A stretch of DNA of 64,000 nucleotides from contig SFVX01000001.1 of NCBI GenBank assembly GCA_004561445.1, positions 248,001-312,000 of the forward strand. The letters are read 5' to 3'. The notes under the pieces are model-generated. The model did no database searches and was not told the DNA's origin. It saw only the letters and a list, made by a program, of their open reading frames with translations. Below are positions 25,992 through 34,442 of the stretch, in pieces. Position numbers and translations under genes: made by a program. This DNA is from a bacterium (GTDB lineage: Bacteria > Patescibacteriota > Saccharimonadia > Saccharimonadales > Saccharimonadaceae). Each line of letters starts with the position of its first letter. The first letter of the stretch is position 1.

Positions 25992-27182
25992 TTACCACCA
26001 GTGTTTAGTCGTCCAATGTTGATATGCATTTGCCCAACTACCATAACGGCCAACAGCATAACTGTTTGCGGAGCGAATTTGACAAATAGTTTCATTGACC
26101 CAGTTTGGGCCACAATCGTTAGTAAGACGACCCGCGGATGTCTGATAGAGGCCATGATACTTACCATTCGAGGCATTTGGACGCCAACCAGATTCGTGCG
26201 AGATAATATAGTTTACGTAACCAAAATCGGACGGTGAAATGCCGGCCGCTGCCATCCAATCCTGATGCGAACCTGGAGGCAAAACAACTTTCATACCAAC
26301 CGTAACCTGCTGAGTAACAGCTTCCTGAGCGATAATCTCGGAGATTAACGTGCGAGAGAGCTCTTTGCCATCCTTCATAACGACCTCGTAAGTAGCAGTC
26401 TTCTTGCCGTTAATGCCTGGTGTCGTAATATTGCGAGTACCGTAGTCTAGCGAAAAGTCATAAGTAACCTGCTCGGCAAAAGGAATCTCTTCTTCGACGA
26501 CAATATTACCCTTGCCCTGATAGTAAATGGAAAGTTCCATACCATCAGTAATTCTTGCTTCATCTGGTAATGAAACCCAATTGGTTTTGGCGCCGCGCTC
26601 AATTTTTAGCTGGCTCAAAAGCTCGCCAACGGTTTTCGCCTGCGTACGTTTTTGGATAGCTTTGCCCGAATAATTAATATTTACAGTTTTAGCATGTACT
26701 ACTTTATAGGCGGTCACCATACCGCTCTCGAGGATATTATTGTATTTGACTAACTGAACGGCGTCGGCTTCTTTTATTGCTACACCGGCAGCTTTCGCAA
26801 TTTCAGTAGATTCAGTAGCAGCGGTACGAACGTATTTTTTGACATGGTTGTCAATAACGAGAACTTCGCGCGAACGGTAAATATTAATATTAAAGTCACT
26901 ACCATCGATGGCTTCATCGAGACCAGGCTCAACAATATCTTCGTTTTCGATTTTAATCTCGGCGCGCTCAAGTACTTCACGAACCGTAGTGGCGCTACTC
27001 TTAACGACAAGCTCATTGCCGGAGTCATAAATTGTGATATAAGAATCTTCTTTTGATGCGTCTTCAGAACTTGCAAAGACGTTCGAGAACTTAGTCTGCA
27101 CTAAAGCAACAAAAAGAACGGCCATTACAAGAAGACCAAGGATAAAAATAGAAAAACGTATCTGCTTTCTATTTATTCTCAT
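25992..27182 (-). CDS. Secreted cell-wall enzyme with DUF348, G5 and Rpf/transglycosylase-like domains
   Basis: 396 residues. A signal-anchor helix (about 8-30) is followed by two ubiquitin-like DUF348 repeats (TTVREVLERAEIKI and KTVGELLSQLKIE), a G5 domain (EEEIPFAEQVTYDFSLDYGT) and a C-terminal lysozyme-like domain with ISHESGWRPNASN and the HGLYQTS segment. This is the architecture of YabE/Rpf-type proteins that cut peptidoglycan; the Glu in SHESG is the likely catalytic residue. A longer start (27198-27200) exists, but a TAAAAT box (27191-27196) ends eight bases before ATG 27182, so the shorter start is preferred. Confidence 0.85.
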   Translation of the reverse strand: MRINRKQIRFSIFILGLLVMAVLFVALVQTKFSNVFASSEDASKEDSYITIYDSGNELVVKSSATTVREVLERAEIKIENEDIVEPGLDEAIDGSDFNINIYRSREVLVIDNHVKKYVRTAATESTEIAKAAGVAIKEADAVQLVKYNNILESGMVTAYKVVHAKTVNINYSGKAIQKRTQAKTVGELLSQLKIERGAKTNWVSLPDEARITDGMELSIYYQGKGNIVVEEEIPFAEQVTYDFSLDYGTRNITTPGINGKKTATYEVVMKDGKELSRTLISEIIAQEAVTQQVTVGMKVVLPPGSHQDWMAAAGISPSDFGYVNYIISHESGWRPNASNGKYHGLYQTSAGRLTNDCGPNWVNETICQIRSANSYAVGRYGSWANAYQHWTTKHWW

Positions 27183-27215
27183 GTGCTTCAATTTTAACAT
27201 ATCTAGGGTTTGAGC

Positions 27216-28070
27216 TCAATTTTTGACGCTCTCAACAGAGAAAGTATGACGAGAAAAATACATAAAATTACTCCCATTTAAACTAAATCTTGAATTGGTT
27301 GGAAAAGTGCAAATAGCATCTAGCGCACGCGATAGCTGCGGGCGCGTGAGCGAGATATCATAAAAGCGCAAAATATGACGCAAAATTTCAGCGGCAGTCC
27401 GACTGTCGAGATTTTTGAAAAATCTGCGTGAATAATTTGGTTTTTGTTTAATTTCTGCCAATATTTCGTCAATTTCGATTGCGAGATTGCGTTGGGTGAT
27501 ATATTTTTCGAAAAGTTTTAGTTTTAAATCCGTTGATCTTTCAGTTCCAAGCGAAATCAACCATTCTCGGATGCGGTTACGGAGATATTTTTCGTCATTA
27601 TTAGTCTGATCTTGTCGAAAAACGATCTGATTCTTCGCAGCATAACGATAAATGTCCGCCTTCGAAAGATTGCTTAGCGGACGCCCAATATCGCTACTTC
27701 GCATCGGAGATAAACCACGCCAGCCAGTACCTCTTAAAATATTAATGATAATAGATTCAACTATGTCATCGGAATGATGAGCAGTATAGATCTTAGCGTT
27801 ATTATTACGAGCACAAGTGCGCAAAAATTCATATCTCGCCATACGTGCTTTGTCCTCTGAACAATTGACGCCAAGTTTTGCGTGTGTTCCTATGAATTTC
27901 AGGCCAAGTTTTTTAGCTTCACGCTCGACAAAATTATAATCATCAGCAGAATTTTGGCGAATGCCGTGGTCAAAATGCGCAACAATCAGACCTTCTGGAT
28001 TATCTTTATGCATCATATGCATAAGTACCATAGAATCGACACCGCCCGACACTGCTAAGATTTTCTTCAT
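27216..28070 (-). CDS. tilS: tRNA(Ile)-lysidine synthetase
   Basis: 284 residues. The PP-loop AVSGGVDSMVLMHM at the N-terminus, HFDHGIRQNSADD and the GTGWRGLSPM segment are TilS hallmarks. It converts C34 of tRNA-Ile2 (CAU) to lysidine so the tRNA reads AUA; its substrate gene is at 52777-52852. The protein lacks most of the C-terminal domains of long TilS forms. It diverges from the PRC-barrel gene with 37 bp between starts. Confidence 0.93.
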   Translation of the reverse strand: MKKILAVSGGVDSMVLMHMMHKDNPEGLIVAHFDHGIRQNSADDYNFVEREAKKLGLKFIGTHAKLGVNCSEDKARMARYEFLRTCARNNNAKIYTAHHSDDIVESIIINILRGTGWRGLSPMRSSDIGRPLSNLSKADIYRYAAKNQIVFRQDQTNNDEKYLRNRIREWLISLGTERSTDLKLKLFEKYITQRNLAIEIDEILAEIKQKPNYSRRFFKNLDSRTAAEILRHILRFYDISLTRPQLSRALDAICTFPTNSRFSLNGSNFMYFSRHTFSVESVKN

Positions 28071-28107
28071 GTGTTACAATTATCACATAAAAGGAGACCA
28101 AATAAAA

Positions 28108-28740
28108 ATGCTTGTGATTGGCTCGAAAGCGCTTGACGCACCAGTACTCAGCCTTCATGTGGGTGGCGAAATCGCCAGAACAACAAAAGCTATTATCGAT
28201 CCCGAGGATTTGATGGTTCGCGCTTATAAAGTCGCAGGACCGATTATAGATAATGACCCCGAGATTGGCGATATTCTAGACACGCGCGATGTGCGCGAAT
28301 ATAGTACTGAAGGACTAATCATTGACAGCTCCGATCGCTTTGTAAATCAAGAAGATGTGATTCGCATTGACGAGATTATGAAGCTAAATTTTGACCTAAT
28401 TGGCCTTAAGGTAGTTACCGCAAAAGGTAAAAAGATCGGAAAAGTAGTTGATTATACACTAGACTCAAATACTTTTATGATTTACCAAATTATCGTACAG
28501 CGCCCATTCATGGAGTCATTTATTGATCCGCAACTGACAATTAATCGCTCGCAAATTACTGAAATCGATGATTACAAAATCACAATCAAGCACGACAAAC
28601 AACAAGTGAAAGTTCCAGAAAAGCCCAAAGAAAAAGCTAGCGAAGAATTTGAGCCTAACTATACAAATCCGTTCAGAAAGCCAGATTACGCTCACTCAGA
28701 GGATTCGGTAGATGACAACTCGTCGAGTATGTCAGAATAA
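28108..28740 (+). CDS. PRC-barrel domain protein
   Basis: 210 residues. Two PRC-barrel-like halves are visible: residues about 8-75 (LHVGGEIARTTKAIIDPED) and about 90-165 (DLIGLKVVTAKGKKIGKVVD). A charged disordered tail follows. Such proteins sense or bind partners in RNA processing or photosynthetic complexes; the role here is unknown. AAGGAGACC stands before ATG 28108, which settles the start. The end overlaps the convergent recX by 49 bases. Confidence 0.75.
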   Translation: MLVIGSKALDAPVLSLHVGGEIARTTKAIIDPEDLMVRAYKVAGPIIDNDPEIGDILDTRDVREYSTEGLIIDSSDRFVNQEDVIRIDEIMKLNFDLIGLKVVTAKGKKIGKVVDYTLDSNTFMIYQIIVQRPFMESFIDPQLTINRSQITEIDDYKITIKHDKQQVKVPEKPKEKASEEFEPNYTNPFRKPDYAHSEDSVDDNSSSMSE

Positions 28741-29426
28741 TTAAAGCCCTGGCGCAATAGATATTGGATAAACTTCTGTTCATCTGTATATCTATTGCGT
28801 TTTTTGGCGACAACTTTTTTGAGCTCATCCTCATCACTGCGACTAGTATTCGATAATACTTTATCGATAATATGAGTCGCAATCCCCTTCTGCAGGAGTT
28901 CATTACGCAGCTTCTTTTGACTAACGCCCTTTGAAACGTTACGGTTTTCGACCCAGAGCTTAGCAAAGCGCTCGTCGTCAAGATAACCACGATCATCGAG
29001 GCGCTGCAAAACTAATGGCACGAGGCTTTTGTCATATCCTTGTTTTATCTTAGTCTGATACTCACCAGTTTTACGATTTTTGACACGCACTTTGCGATCT
29101 AGAGTTTTACGAACAAGATAGTCGTTGATTTCTTTTCTAGAATGCGGGCGCAAAAATACATACTCAAGAGCGAGACTATAAAACTTACTAAACTCGGAAG
29201 CGCGTTTTAGACTAAACAACTCTTCTTCACTTAACTCGCGACCGACTTTGATTTTTAGATCAACAACTTGAGAAATATCTAGCGAACAAAAGAATTTGTC
29301 ATTAATGAAGATATTGACTCGCTCAGTATGAACGGCGGCACGAATATCGGTGACCTTGTAACCACTAAAATCTCTGCGTTTTTTTGGCAAGTCAATATCG
29401 TCGCTAAGAGTGAATGTTTCGAGCAT
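28692..29426 (-). CDS. recX: Regulatory protein RecX
   Basis: 244 residues. Three-helix repeats typical of RecX are visible: KFYSLALEYVFLRPHSRKEI, then LVLQRLDDRGYLDDERFAKL and VSQKKLRNELLQKGI. RecX blocks extension of RecA filaments. It starts seven bases after the recA stop, the usual arrangement, and ends with TGA inside the convergent PRC-barrel gene. Confidence 0.92.
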   Translation of the reverse strand: MLETFTLSDDIDLPKKRRDFSGYKVTDIRAAVHTERVNIFINDKFFCSLDISQVVDLKIKVGRELSEEELFSLKRASEFSKFYSLALEYVFLRPHSRKEINDYLVRKTLDRKVRVKNRKTGEYQTKIKQGYDKSLVPLVLQRLDDRGYLDDERFAKLWVENRNVSKGVSQKKLRNELLQKGIATHIIDKVLSNTSRSDEDELKKVVAKKRNRYTDEQKFIQYLLRQGFNYSDILDELSSTESSE

Positions 29427-29433
29427 TTAACTT

Positions 29434-30516
29434 TTAGTCTTCGCTAGTTTTGGCGGCTTCGCGAACCTTAGCCTCAATTTCGTCCATGAGCTCTGGCTTC
29501 TCTTTAAAGAGCTTCTTGACAGCTTCACGCCCCTGGCCTAGAGTCTCGCCATTGTATTTAATAAAGGCACCTGCCTTGTCGAGAATACCATAGGAGACGC
29601 CGAGATCCAGTACGTCACCAGCTTTACTAATGCCTTCGTTGTACATAATATCAAACTCGGCCGTACGGAACGGAGCGGCAATCTTATTCTTTACTACTTT
29701 AATCTTGGTACGGTTGCCGGCGATATCGTCGCCGTTCTTAATCTGGCCAATACGACGAATATCGACACGGACCGAAGCGTAGAACTTAAGCGCGTTGCCA
29801 CCAGTAGTCGTCTCTGGATTGCCAAACATAACACCAATCTTCATGCGAATCTGGTTGATGAAGATGACGGTGGCTTTGGTCTTACTAATGATGCCGGTAA
29901 GCTTGCGCATAGCCTGAGACATCAAGCGAGCCTGTAGACCCATCTGAGCGTCGCCCATATCGCCGTCAATTTCAGCTTGAGGAACAAGAGCCGCGACGGA
30001 GTCAACTACGATAAGGTCAACTGCGCCACTACGAACGAGTGTTTCACAAATCTCGAGCGCCTGCTCGCCATTGTCTGGCTGAGAAATAAGCAAATTGCCA
30101 GTATCGACACCAATCTTGCGTGCATATGCTGGATCTAGTGCATGCTCGGCATCGATGAAGGCAGCCTGGCCACCCTGTTTCTGAATCTCAGAAATTGCAT
30201 GAAGCGCAAGCGTAGTTTTACCAGAAGATTCTGGGCCATAGATCTCAATGATGCGCCCCTTTGGAAAACCGCCACCGAGTGCAAGATCGAGCGCGAGCGA
30301 ACCTGACGAAAACAGCTCGACATCGATGCGAGATTGCTCACCGAGCTTCATGATAGAGCCGTCACCAAATTGCTTAGTAATCTGTGAGAGCGCGAGATTT
30401 AGAGCTTGTTTTTTACCCTCATCTTCGACGCTAGTTTTTTCTTTCTTGGATTCTGTTTTTGCTGTCTTTGCTGTATTTTCTGCATCCCCCACCGTTTCCT
30501 GACTTTTCTTAGCCAC
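29434..30516 (-). CDS. recA: Recombinase RecA
   Basis: 360 residues. Walker A GPESSGKTTL, the RecA signature ALKFYASVR and loop regions around NQIRMKIGVMFG are present. The N-terminal extension of about 35 residues is rich in Lys, Glu and Thr (ESKKEKTSVEDEGKK), longer than usual. A strong AAGGAGG site precedes the ATG. It is cotranscribed with recX and carries out strand exchange and SOS functions. Confidence 0.98.
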   Translation of the reverse strand: MAKKSQETVGDAENTAKTAKTESKKEKTSVEDEGKKQALNLALSQITKQFGDGSIMKLGEQSRIDVELFSSGSLALDLALGGGFPKGRIIEIYGPESSGKTTLALHAISEIQKQGGQAAFIDAEHALDPAYARKIGVDTGNLLISQPDNGEQALEICETLVRSGAVDLIVVDSVAALVPQAEIDGDMGDAQMGLQARLMSQAMRKLTGIISKTKATVIFINQIRMKIGVMFGNPETTTGGNALKFYASVRVDIRRIGQIKNGDDIAGNRTKIKVVKNKIAAPFRTAEFDIMYNEGISKAGDVLDLGVSYGILDKAGAFIKYNGETLGQGREAVKKLFKEKPELMDEIEAKVREAAKTSED

Positions 30517-30573
30517 TTGGCACCTCCTTGTTATATCTACAGTTTATAATAATTACACTTATTTCGCTACAGA

Positions 30574-30966
30574 TTAGAGACCCATTTTGACAGGTTTCTT
30601 ACTATAGCGCGGACCGGAGCGCTCAGCCAAAAATGGCGGAATATTCTCGAAGAAATAATGCAAGACAGTTTCAACGCGAAGCTCTTGCTCTGACGACAAT
30701 TCGCCACGATCAAGGCTAGGATTGCGTCTATTAACAGCCGGAATATAATCAATCTCGCCAGTGCGCATATTTAGACCAGCGCCAAATATGTCATTTGCTT
30801 TACTATGCCTACTAATCAGCAATTCATCACGCAAATCAGAGACATACTCGTCACCAGCAGCAATTACGCCTTTCTTTACATCCATGACGACCCAAATATA
30901 GCCATCAAGTTGTTCGGTTAATTCTAAAATTTCTTTATTAGTAAATTTGTACTTACGGACCACCAT
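30574..30966 (-). CDS. DUF5674-like protein
   Basis: 130 residues. The core IWVVMDVKKGVIAAGDEYVS, then DELLISRHSKANDIFGAGL and VNRRNPSLDRG resemble the small DUF5674 family of unknown function. An in-frame ATG 24 bases earlier (30990) is possible, but an AGAAGGAAG site about ten bases before ATG 30964-30966 favours the shorter form. It sits alone upstream of recA. Confidence 0.55.
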   Translation of the reverse strand: MVVRKYKFTNKEILELTEQLDGYIWVVMDVKKGVIAAGDEYVSDLRDELLISRHSKANDIFGAGLNMRTGEIDYIPAVNRRNPSLDRGELSSEQELRVETVLHYFFENIPPFLAERSGPRYSKKPVKMGL

Positions 30967-31162
30967 CGTGCGTATTCTTCCTTCTCCCATTTCGATAAAT
31001 TTATTAATATTTCCACAAATTTATAACTATTTTTATGGATAAAAAAGCATCAGCATTAAGTTTTTTGATACTTTTTGTTATCGTAGTTAGCGCTTAAAAG
31101 AGACGTTTGCGATAAGTTATGTTACAATATAATAAAATAGCAAAAAATACAAGGGAGTTTTA

Positions 31163-31864
31163 ATGAGCGGACACAGCAAATGGGCGACAACCAAGCGCCA
31201 AAAAGCCGTCGTAGACGCCAAGCGTGGCGCCTTATTTACCAAAATTGGAAACCAAATCGCAATTGCAGCTCGTGGTGGCACTGATCCTGCCATGAACCCT
31301 TCTCTCGCTATGGTTCTAGAGAAAGCGCGCCAGGCAAACATGCCAAAAGCCAACATTGAACGCGCAATCGCTCGTGTGGCCGATAAAAATGCCACAGCTT
31401 TGATTGAAGAAACTTATGAGGCTTATGGGCCAGCTGGCGTAGGCATCATTATTGAAGTTGCAACAGATAACAAGAACCGCACCATGCCAGAAGTGCGCCA
31501 TACGCTCGAAAAAAATGGCGGTAGGATGGCAGATCCAGGTTCGGTGATGTTCCAATTTACGCGCAAAGGCGTAATCTTTACGAAAGCTAAGGGCGATGAA
31601 GTCACGATGGCAGCACTAGATGCTGGAGCCGAAGATGTTGCCGACGAAGAAGATGGCACGACGATTTATACCGTCGCCGGAGACCTCGCAAAGGTGCGCA
31701 CAGCATTAATTGAGGCTGGCATCGAGATTGACTCTGCCGAGCTTCAGTATGTCGCAAATAACAACGTGCCGGTAGACGAGGAAGCTGCACCAAAAGTTGA
31801 GAAATTGCTTGACGCAATCGATGATCTTGATGACGTGGTTGCCGTTCACACAAACGCAGAATAA
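31163..31864 (+). CDS. yebC: YebC/PmpR/TACO1-family regulator
   Basis: 233 residues. The start MSGHSKWATTKRQKAVVDAK, and EEAYEAYGPAGVGIIIEV-like and EIDSAELQ segments, identify the YebC family. Members act as DNA-binding regulators or as translation factors that help ribosomes through proline stretches. AAGGGAG precedes the ATG and a strong terminator follows. Confidence 0.94.
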   Translation: MSGHSKWATTKRQKAVVDAKRGALFTKIGNQIAIAARGGTDPAMNPSLAMVLEKARQANMPKANIERAIARVADKNATALIEETYEAYGPAGVGIIIEVATDNKNRTMPEVRHTLEKNGGRMADPGSVMFQFTRKGVIFTKAKGDEVTMAALDAGAEDVADEEDGTTIYTVAGDLAKVRTALIEAGIEIDSAELQYVANNNVPVDEEAAPKVEKLLDAIDDLDDVVAVHTNAE

Positions 31865-31870
31865 CACTTT

Positions 31871-31905
31871 AAAAAGCATGAGTAAAAACACTCATGCTTT
31901 TTTAT
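31871..31905. terminator. Terminator of yebC (shared with dut)
   Basis: AAAAAGCATGAG and CTCATGCTTTTTT form a stem around an eight-base loop. The dut gene is convergent. Confidence 0.9.
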
Positions 31906-31925
31906 TTTTCGCTTATTTAGTAAAA

Positions 31926-32363
31926 CTATTTCAAGCCAGTATGACCGAATCCTTGGGCTGAACGGTTGGAGTCAGATAGTTTCTCAACCTCTTCCCATTC
32001 AACGCGCTCATATTTGGCGACTATGCCTTGCGCAATACGCATACCTGGTTCGACGACAAAGTCCTCAGAACCGCAGTTTCTTAGTAAAACTTGCATCTCG
32101 CCGCGGTAGTCGGAGTCGATAGTACCGATACCGTTTAGAAGCGTGACGTAATTTTTGTAAGCTAAGCCACTGCGACTTCGAATCTGTAGCTCATATCCTT
32201 CCGGAATCTCGACGCCGATACCAGTTTTGAACGCCTTTATTCCGCCGGCGGGTATTATTTCTGGCTCTTTGATATATGCACAAAGATCAAAGCCAGCCGC
32301 ACCTTCCGTTTGATATTCTGGGATGATTGCATCCTCGTAGAATTTTTTGATTTTCATTTTCAT
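31926..32363 (-). CDS. dut: dUTP diphosphatase
   Basis: 145 residues. The five dUTPase motifs are present, including GAAGFDLCA, the RSRSGLA motif, GTIDSDYRGE with the catalytic Asp, and the glycine-rich C-terminal motif RSAQGFGHTG. It hydrolyses dUTP to dUMP to keep uracil out of DNA. Start ATG 32363 or the second ATG two codons on. Confidence 0.96.
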   Translation of the reverse strand: MKMKIKKFYEDAIIPEYQTEGAAGFDLCAYIKEPEIIPAGGIKAFKTGIGVEIPEGYELQIRSRSGLAYKNYVTLLNGIGTIDSDYRGEMQVLLRNCGSEDFVVEPGMRIAQGIVAKYERVEWEEVEKLSDSNRSAQGFGHTGLK

Positions 32364-32413
32364 CTATACTTAGCATACCATGAGTAGCTTTTTTATGTTA
32401 TACTATGCAAAGT

Positions 32414-32501
32414 GGAAGGATGACCGAGTGGTTTATGGTACTGGTCTTGAAAACCAGCGAGGGTAACACCTCCGTGAGTTCGAATCTCACTCCTTCCGCC
32501 A
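32414..32501 (+). tRNA. tRNA-Ser (anticodon UGA)
   Basis: 88 bases with a long variable arm. Acceptor GGAAGGA/TCCTTCC, G73, encoded CCA; anticodon loop CTTGAAA on a CTGGT/ACCAG stem. TATACT (32399-32404) ends nine bases upstream of the mature 5' end. Confidence 0.95.
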
Positions 32502-32534
32502 AATTTAAAAATGTGTTATTATATTAACACTTGT

Positions 32535-32611
32535 GGCACCATAGCTCAGCTGGTTAGAGCGTAGGACTCATAAGCCTAAGGTCACTGGTTCGATCCCAGT
32601 TGGTGCTACCA
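32535..32611 (+). tRNA. tRNA-Met, elongator (anticodon CAU)
   Basis: 77 bases, encoded CCA, anticodon loop CTCATAA. It lacks the initiator features, and another gene in the window fits tRNA-Ile2 much better, so it is called elongator Met. Odd points are a G1-U72 pair and an apparent A31-G39 mismatch at the top of the anticodon stem (TAGGA/GCCTA). Confidence 0.85.
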
Positions 32612-32624
32612 GATAGATTTTAAG

Positions 32625-32650
32625 AGCGACTCGTCATGAGTCGCTTTTTT
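32625..32650 (+). terminator. Terminator after the tRNA-Ser/tRNA-Met pair
   Basis: AGCGACTC and GAGTCGCT form a perfect stem around GTCAT, followed by TTTTTT. Confidence 0.9.
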
Positions 32651-32688
32651 GATTAGACGGAGTGAAAAAATAAATATATAATAGCATT

Positions 32689-33087
32689 ATGAAACGAAAA
32701 AATGGTTTTACTGTACTTGAGATTGTGCTTTGTATTGTATTTGTAGGAATTTTCTTAGTACTCTTCTTTATTCAAAAGAATAATATTGAAGCAATGGAGC
32801 GCGACGACGATAGAAAAGTTGCAATAAACGCAATGTTCTACGCCCTAGAAGAAGGATATTATGCCGAGAAGGGTTATTATCCTGAAAATATCGAGAAAGC
32901 CGAGGATTTGCCATGGATAGACCCGAATCTATTTACTGATCCTTATGGCGTAACGCTCTGGAATGCAGATGCGGATAGCAATTACAGCTACGACGCTAGT
33001 AACTGTGAAGACGGTAAATGCAAGAGTTATACTTTGCGCTCGACAATGGAAAAAGAAGACGACTACGTAAAAACAAGCCGTAACTAA
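32689..33087 (+). CDS. Type IV prepilin-like protein
   Basis: 132 residues. The leader MKRKNG ends at the processing site before FTVLEIVLCIVFVGIFLVLF, with Glu at +5. A small head follows, with a YAEKGYYPENIEKAEDLPWI segment typical of type II/IV pseudopilins and a Cys pair (CEDGKC) near the end. TATAAT (32677-32682) ends exactly six bases before the ATG, so the mRNA is probably leaderless. It is unlinked to the large cassette and may be the main fibre subunit or a pseudopilin. Confidence 0.8.
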   Translation: MKRKNGFTVLEIVLCIVFVGIFLVLFFIQKNNIEAMERDDDRKVAINAMFYALEEGYYAEKGYYPENIEKAEDLPWIDPNLFTDPYGVTLWNADADSNYSYDASNCEDGKCKSYTLRSTMEKEDDYVKTSRN

Positions 33088-33113
33088 AAAATCCCCCTTT
33101 GCGGGGGATTTTT
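33086..33113. terminator. Terminator of the lone prepilin gene
   Basis: AATCCCCC and GGGGGATT form a stem around TTTGC, flanked by A and T runs. The convergent PH-domain gene shares it. Confidence 0.88.
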
Positions 33114-33117
33114 GTGT

Positions 33118-33804
33118 TTACTCTTTTACTGGGGCTGGCATAGTCGGAACGTCGTCCTCCGTAGCTGACGCCGTTGTTGCTGAAACAGGCTCTTCTACGA
33201 CTTCTTTTTTCTTTCTTGGGTGTGGGGCTGGCTGATGAGTAGCATAAACGAGCTGCGAAATGGTTTCGACTTCGTCACGGGGCGTATCTAGCATACTAAA
33301 AGTATAGGTAGTTTCGTCGCCGACGGTAGACATGCGAAGAGTGCCGACTTGCAAGATATGATCAACAATACTGGTCTGACGGAAGGAAACGTCTTCGATT
33401 TTAGCAAGCTCGATAATCTGAGTTTGGTTTGCGAAAAGCGAGAGACGAATCTTTTGAATGGCGCGCTTATTAGTAATATACATGCGATTAGAAGTATAGA
33501 TAGTCTGGCCAATAAATCCGCCAGCAAAGATCGTAATATAAAACAAGATGACTAACATCCAGAGATAACTCTTGGCTGCATCGTTAAATGGAAAAAGCGT
33601 ATTGGTGGCCTCGCCTGAATTTTTAATAGCAATAACAACAATGCTAAGCAAAACAACGCATAGCGCAACCATAGCCCAGATAAGAGCAACGCCAATCTTA
33701 GCACGCTTCATCTCGAGAACAACATACTCGCCTTTCTGAAGGTCGATTTCCGGATATTGTTTTGCACTGCGCTCGTGCTTGATATTTGAAAGCGCTTCTT
33801 TCAT
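33118..33804 (-). CDS. PH-domain membrane protein (bPH2/YdbS-like)
   Basis: 228 residues. Two helices (about 37-60 and 83-105) are followed by a bacterial PH domain: IYTSNRMYITNKRAIQKIRL, IIELAKIEDVSFRQT, HILQVGTLRMST. The C-terminal tail is Pro/Glu/Thr-rich. GAGGAGA lies before the ATG. The family's function is largely unknown; some members deal with export or antimicrobial resistance. Confidence 0.75.
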   Translation of the reverse strand: MKEALSNIKHERSAKQYPEIDLQKGEYVVLEMKRAKIGVALIWAMVALCVVLLSIVVIAIKNSGEATNTLFPFNDAAKSYLWMLVILFYITIFAGGFIGQTIYTSNRMYITNKRAIQKIRLSLFANQTQIIELAKIEDVSFRQTSIVDHILQVGTLRMSTVGDETTYTFSMLDTPRDEVETISQLVYATHQPAPHPRKKKEVVEEPVSATTASATEDDVPTMPAPVKE

Positions 33805-33865
33805 TGATATCTCCTCGGTTTTTTATATTCTACAATAAAATCGCCTGAGAATAAAGTGTAAACTA

Positions 33866-33894
33866 TTGACATTTTTACTCAATAATTGTATAAT
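33866..33894 (+). promoter_or_regulatory. Canonical promoter of the rimB-rimK operon
   Basis: TTGACA (33866-33871), a 17-base spacer and TATAAT (33889-33894), 33 bases before the start codon. Both boxes are perfect matches to consensus. Confidence 0.9.
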
Positions 33895-33926
33895 CCGATA
33901 GATTATCCATTAATGAGGTTTCAAAT

Positions 33927-34442
33927 ATGTCCGAAAAGCAATTGATTGGACGCGAAGCAAGAGTTGATATAATCGGCGATATTGACAATGTTCCAGCCAA
34001 GATTGATACCGGAGCTGATGGCTCGGCAATTTGGGCAAGCAATATTCATATCGATGACAACAATAATCTCCGATTTAAATTATTCGACGAAGGCTCTCCG
34101 TATTATACGGGACAAGAGTATATATGCAGCGAATATTCTATCGCGAGGGTTAAAAGTGCTTCTGGGGATGTTGTACTGAAGTATAGAACTAATATTCCAG
34201 TTATGATAGCGGGGAAAAGAATAAAAGTGCTATTTGGACTATGTAATAGATCCACACACAACTATCCTATTCTGATTGGCAGACGTACATTGTCGGGCAA
34301 GTTCATCGTAGATGTGACTCAGCACGAAAGCTTAATACAAAAAAACACAAAGAAAAAGAGCGAGAAGCTAAATAAAAAATTATTAGCAGATCCGAAGAAT
34401 TTCCATAAAAATTTTTACCTAAAAGAAGAGGCTAAAATATGA
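33927..34442 (+). CDS. RimB-like retropepsin-type aspartic protease
   Basis: 171 residues. AKIDTGADGSAIWASN contains the D-T-G-A catalytic signature of retropepsin-like proteases, and NYPILIGRRTLSGKFIVDV matches the second hallmark of the DUF785/RimB family. In pseudomonads, RimB works with the glutamate ligase RimK on ribosomal protein S6, trimming the poly-glutamate tail that RimK adds. The rimK homologue follows here with a four-base overlap (ATGA). The C-terminal 40 residues are very Lys-rich. GAGG precedes the ATG. Confidence 0.8.
   Translation: MSEKQLIGREARVDIIGDIDNVPAKIDTGADGSAIWASNIHIDDNNNLRFKLFDEGSPYYTGQEYICSEYSIARVKSASGDVVLKYRTNIPVMIAGKRIKVLFGLCNRSTHNYPILIGRRTLSGKFIVDVTQHESLIQKNTKKKSEKLNKKLLADPKNFHKNFYLKEEAKI

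Noticed and set aside
32535..32611. This CAU tRNA as tRNA-Ile2
   Set aside because: The gene at 52777-52852 matches tRNA-Ile2 in both the D-arm and T-arm regions; this one is closer to elongator tRNA-Met.
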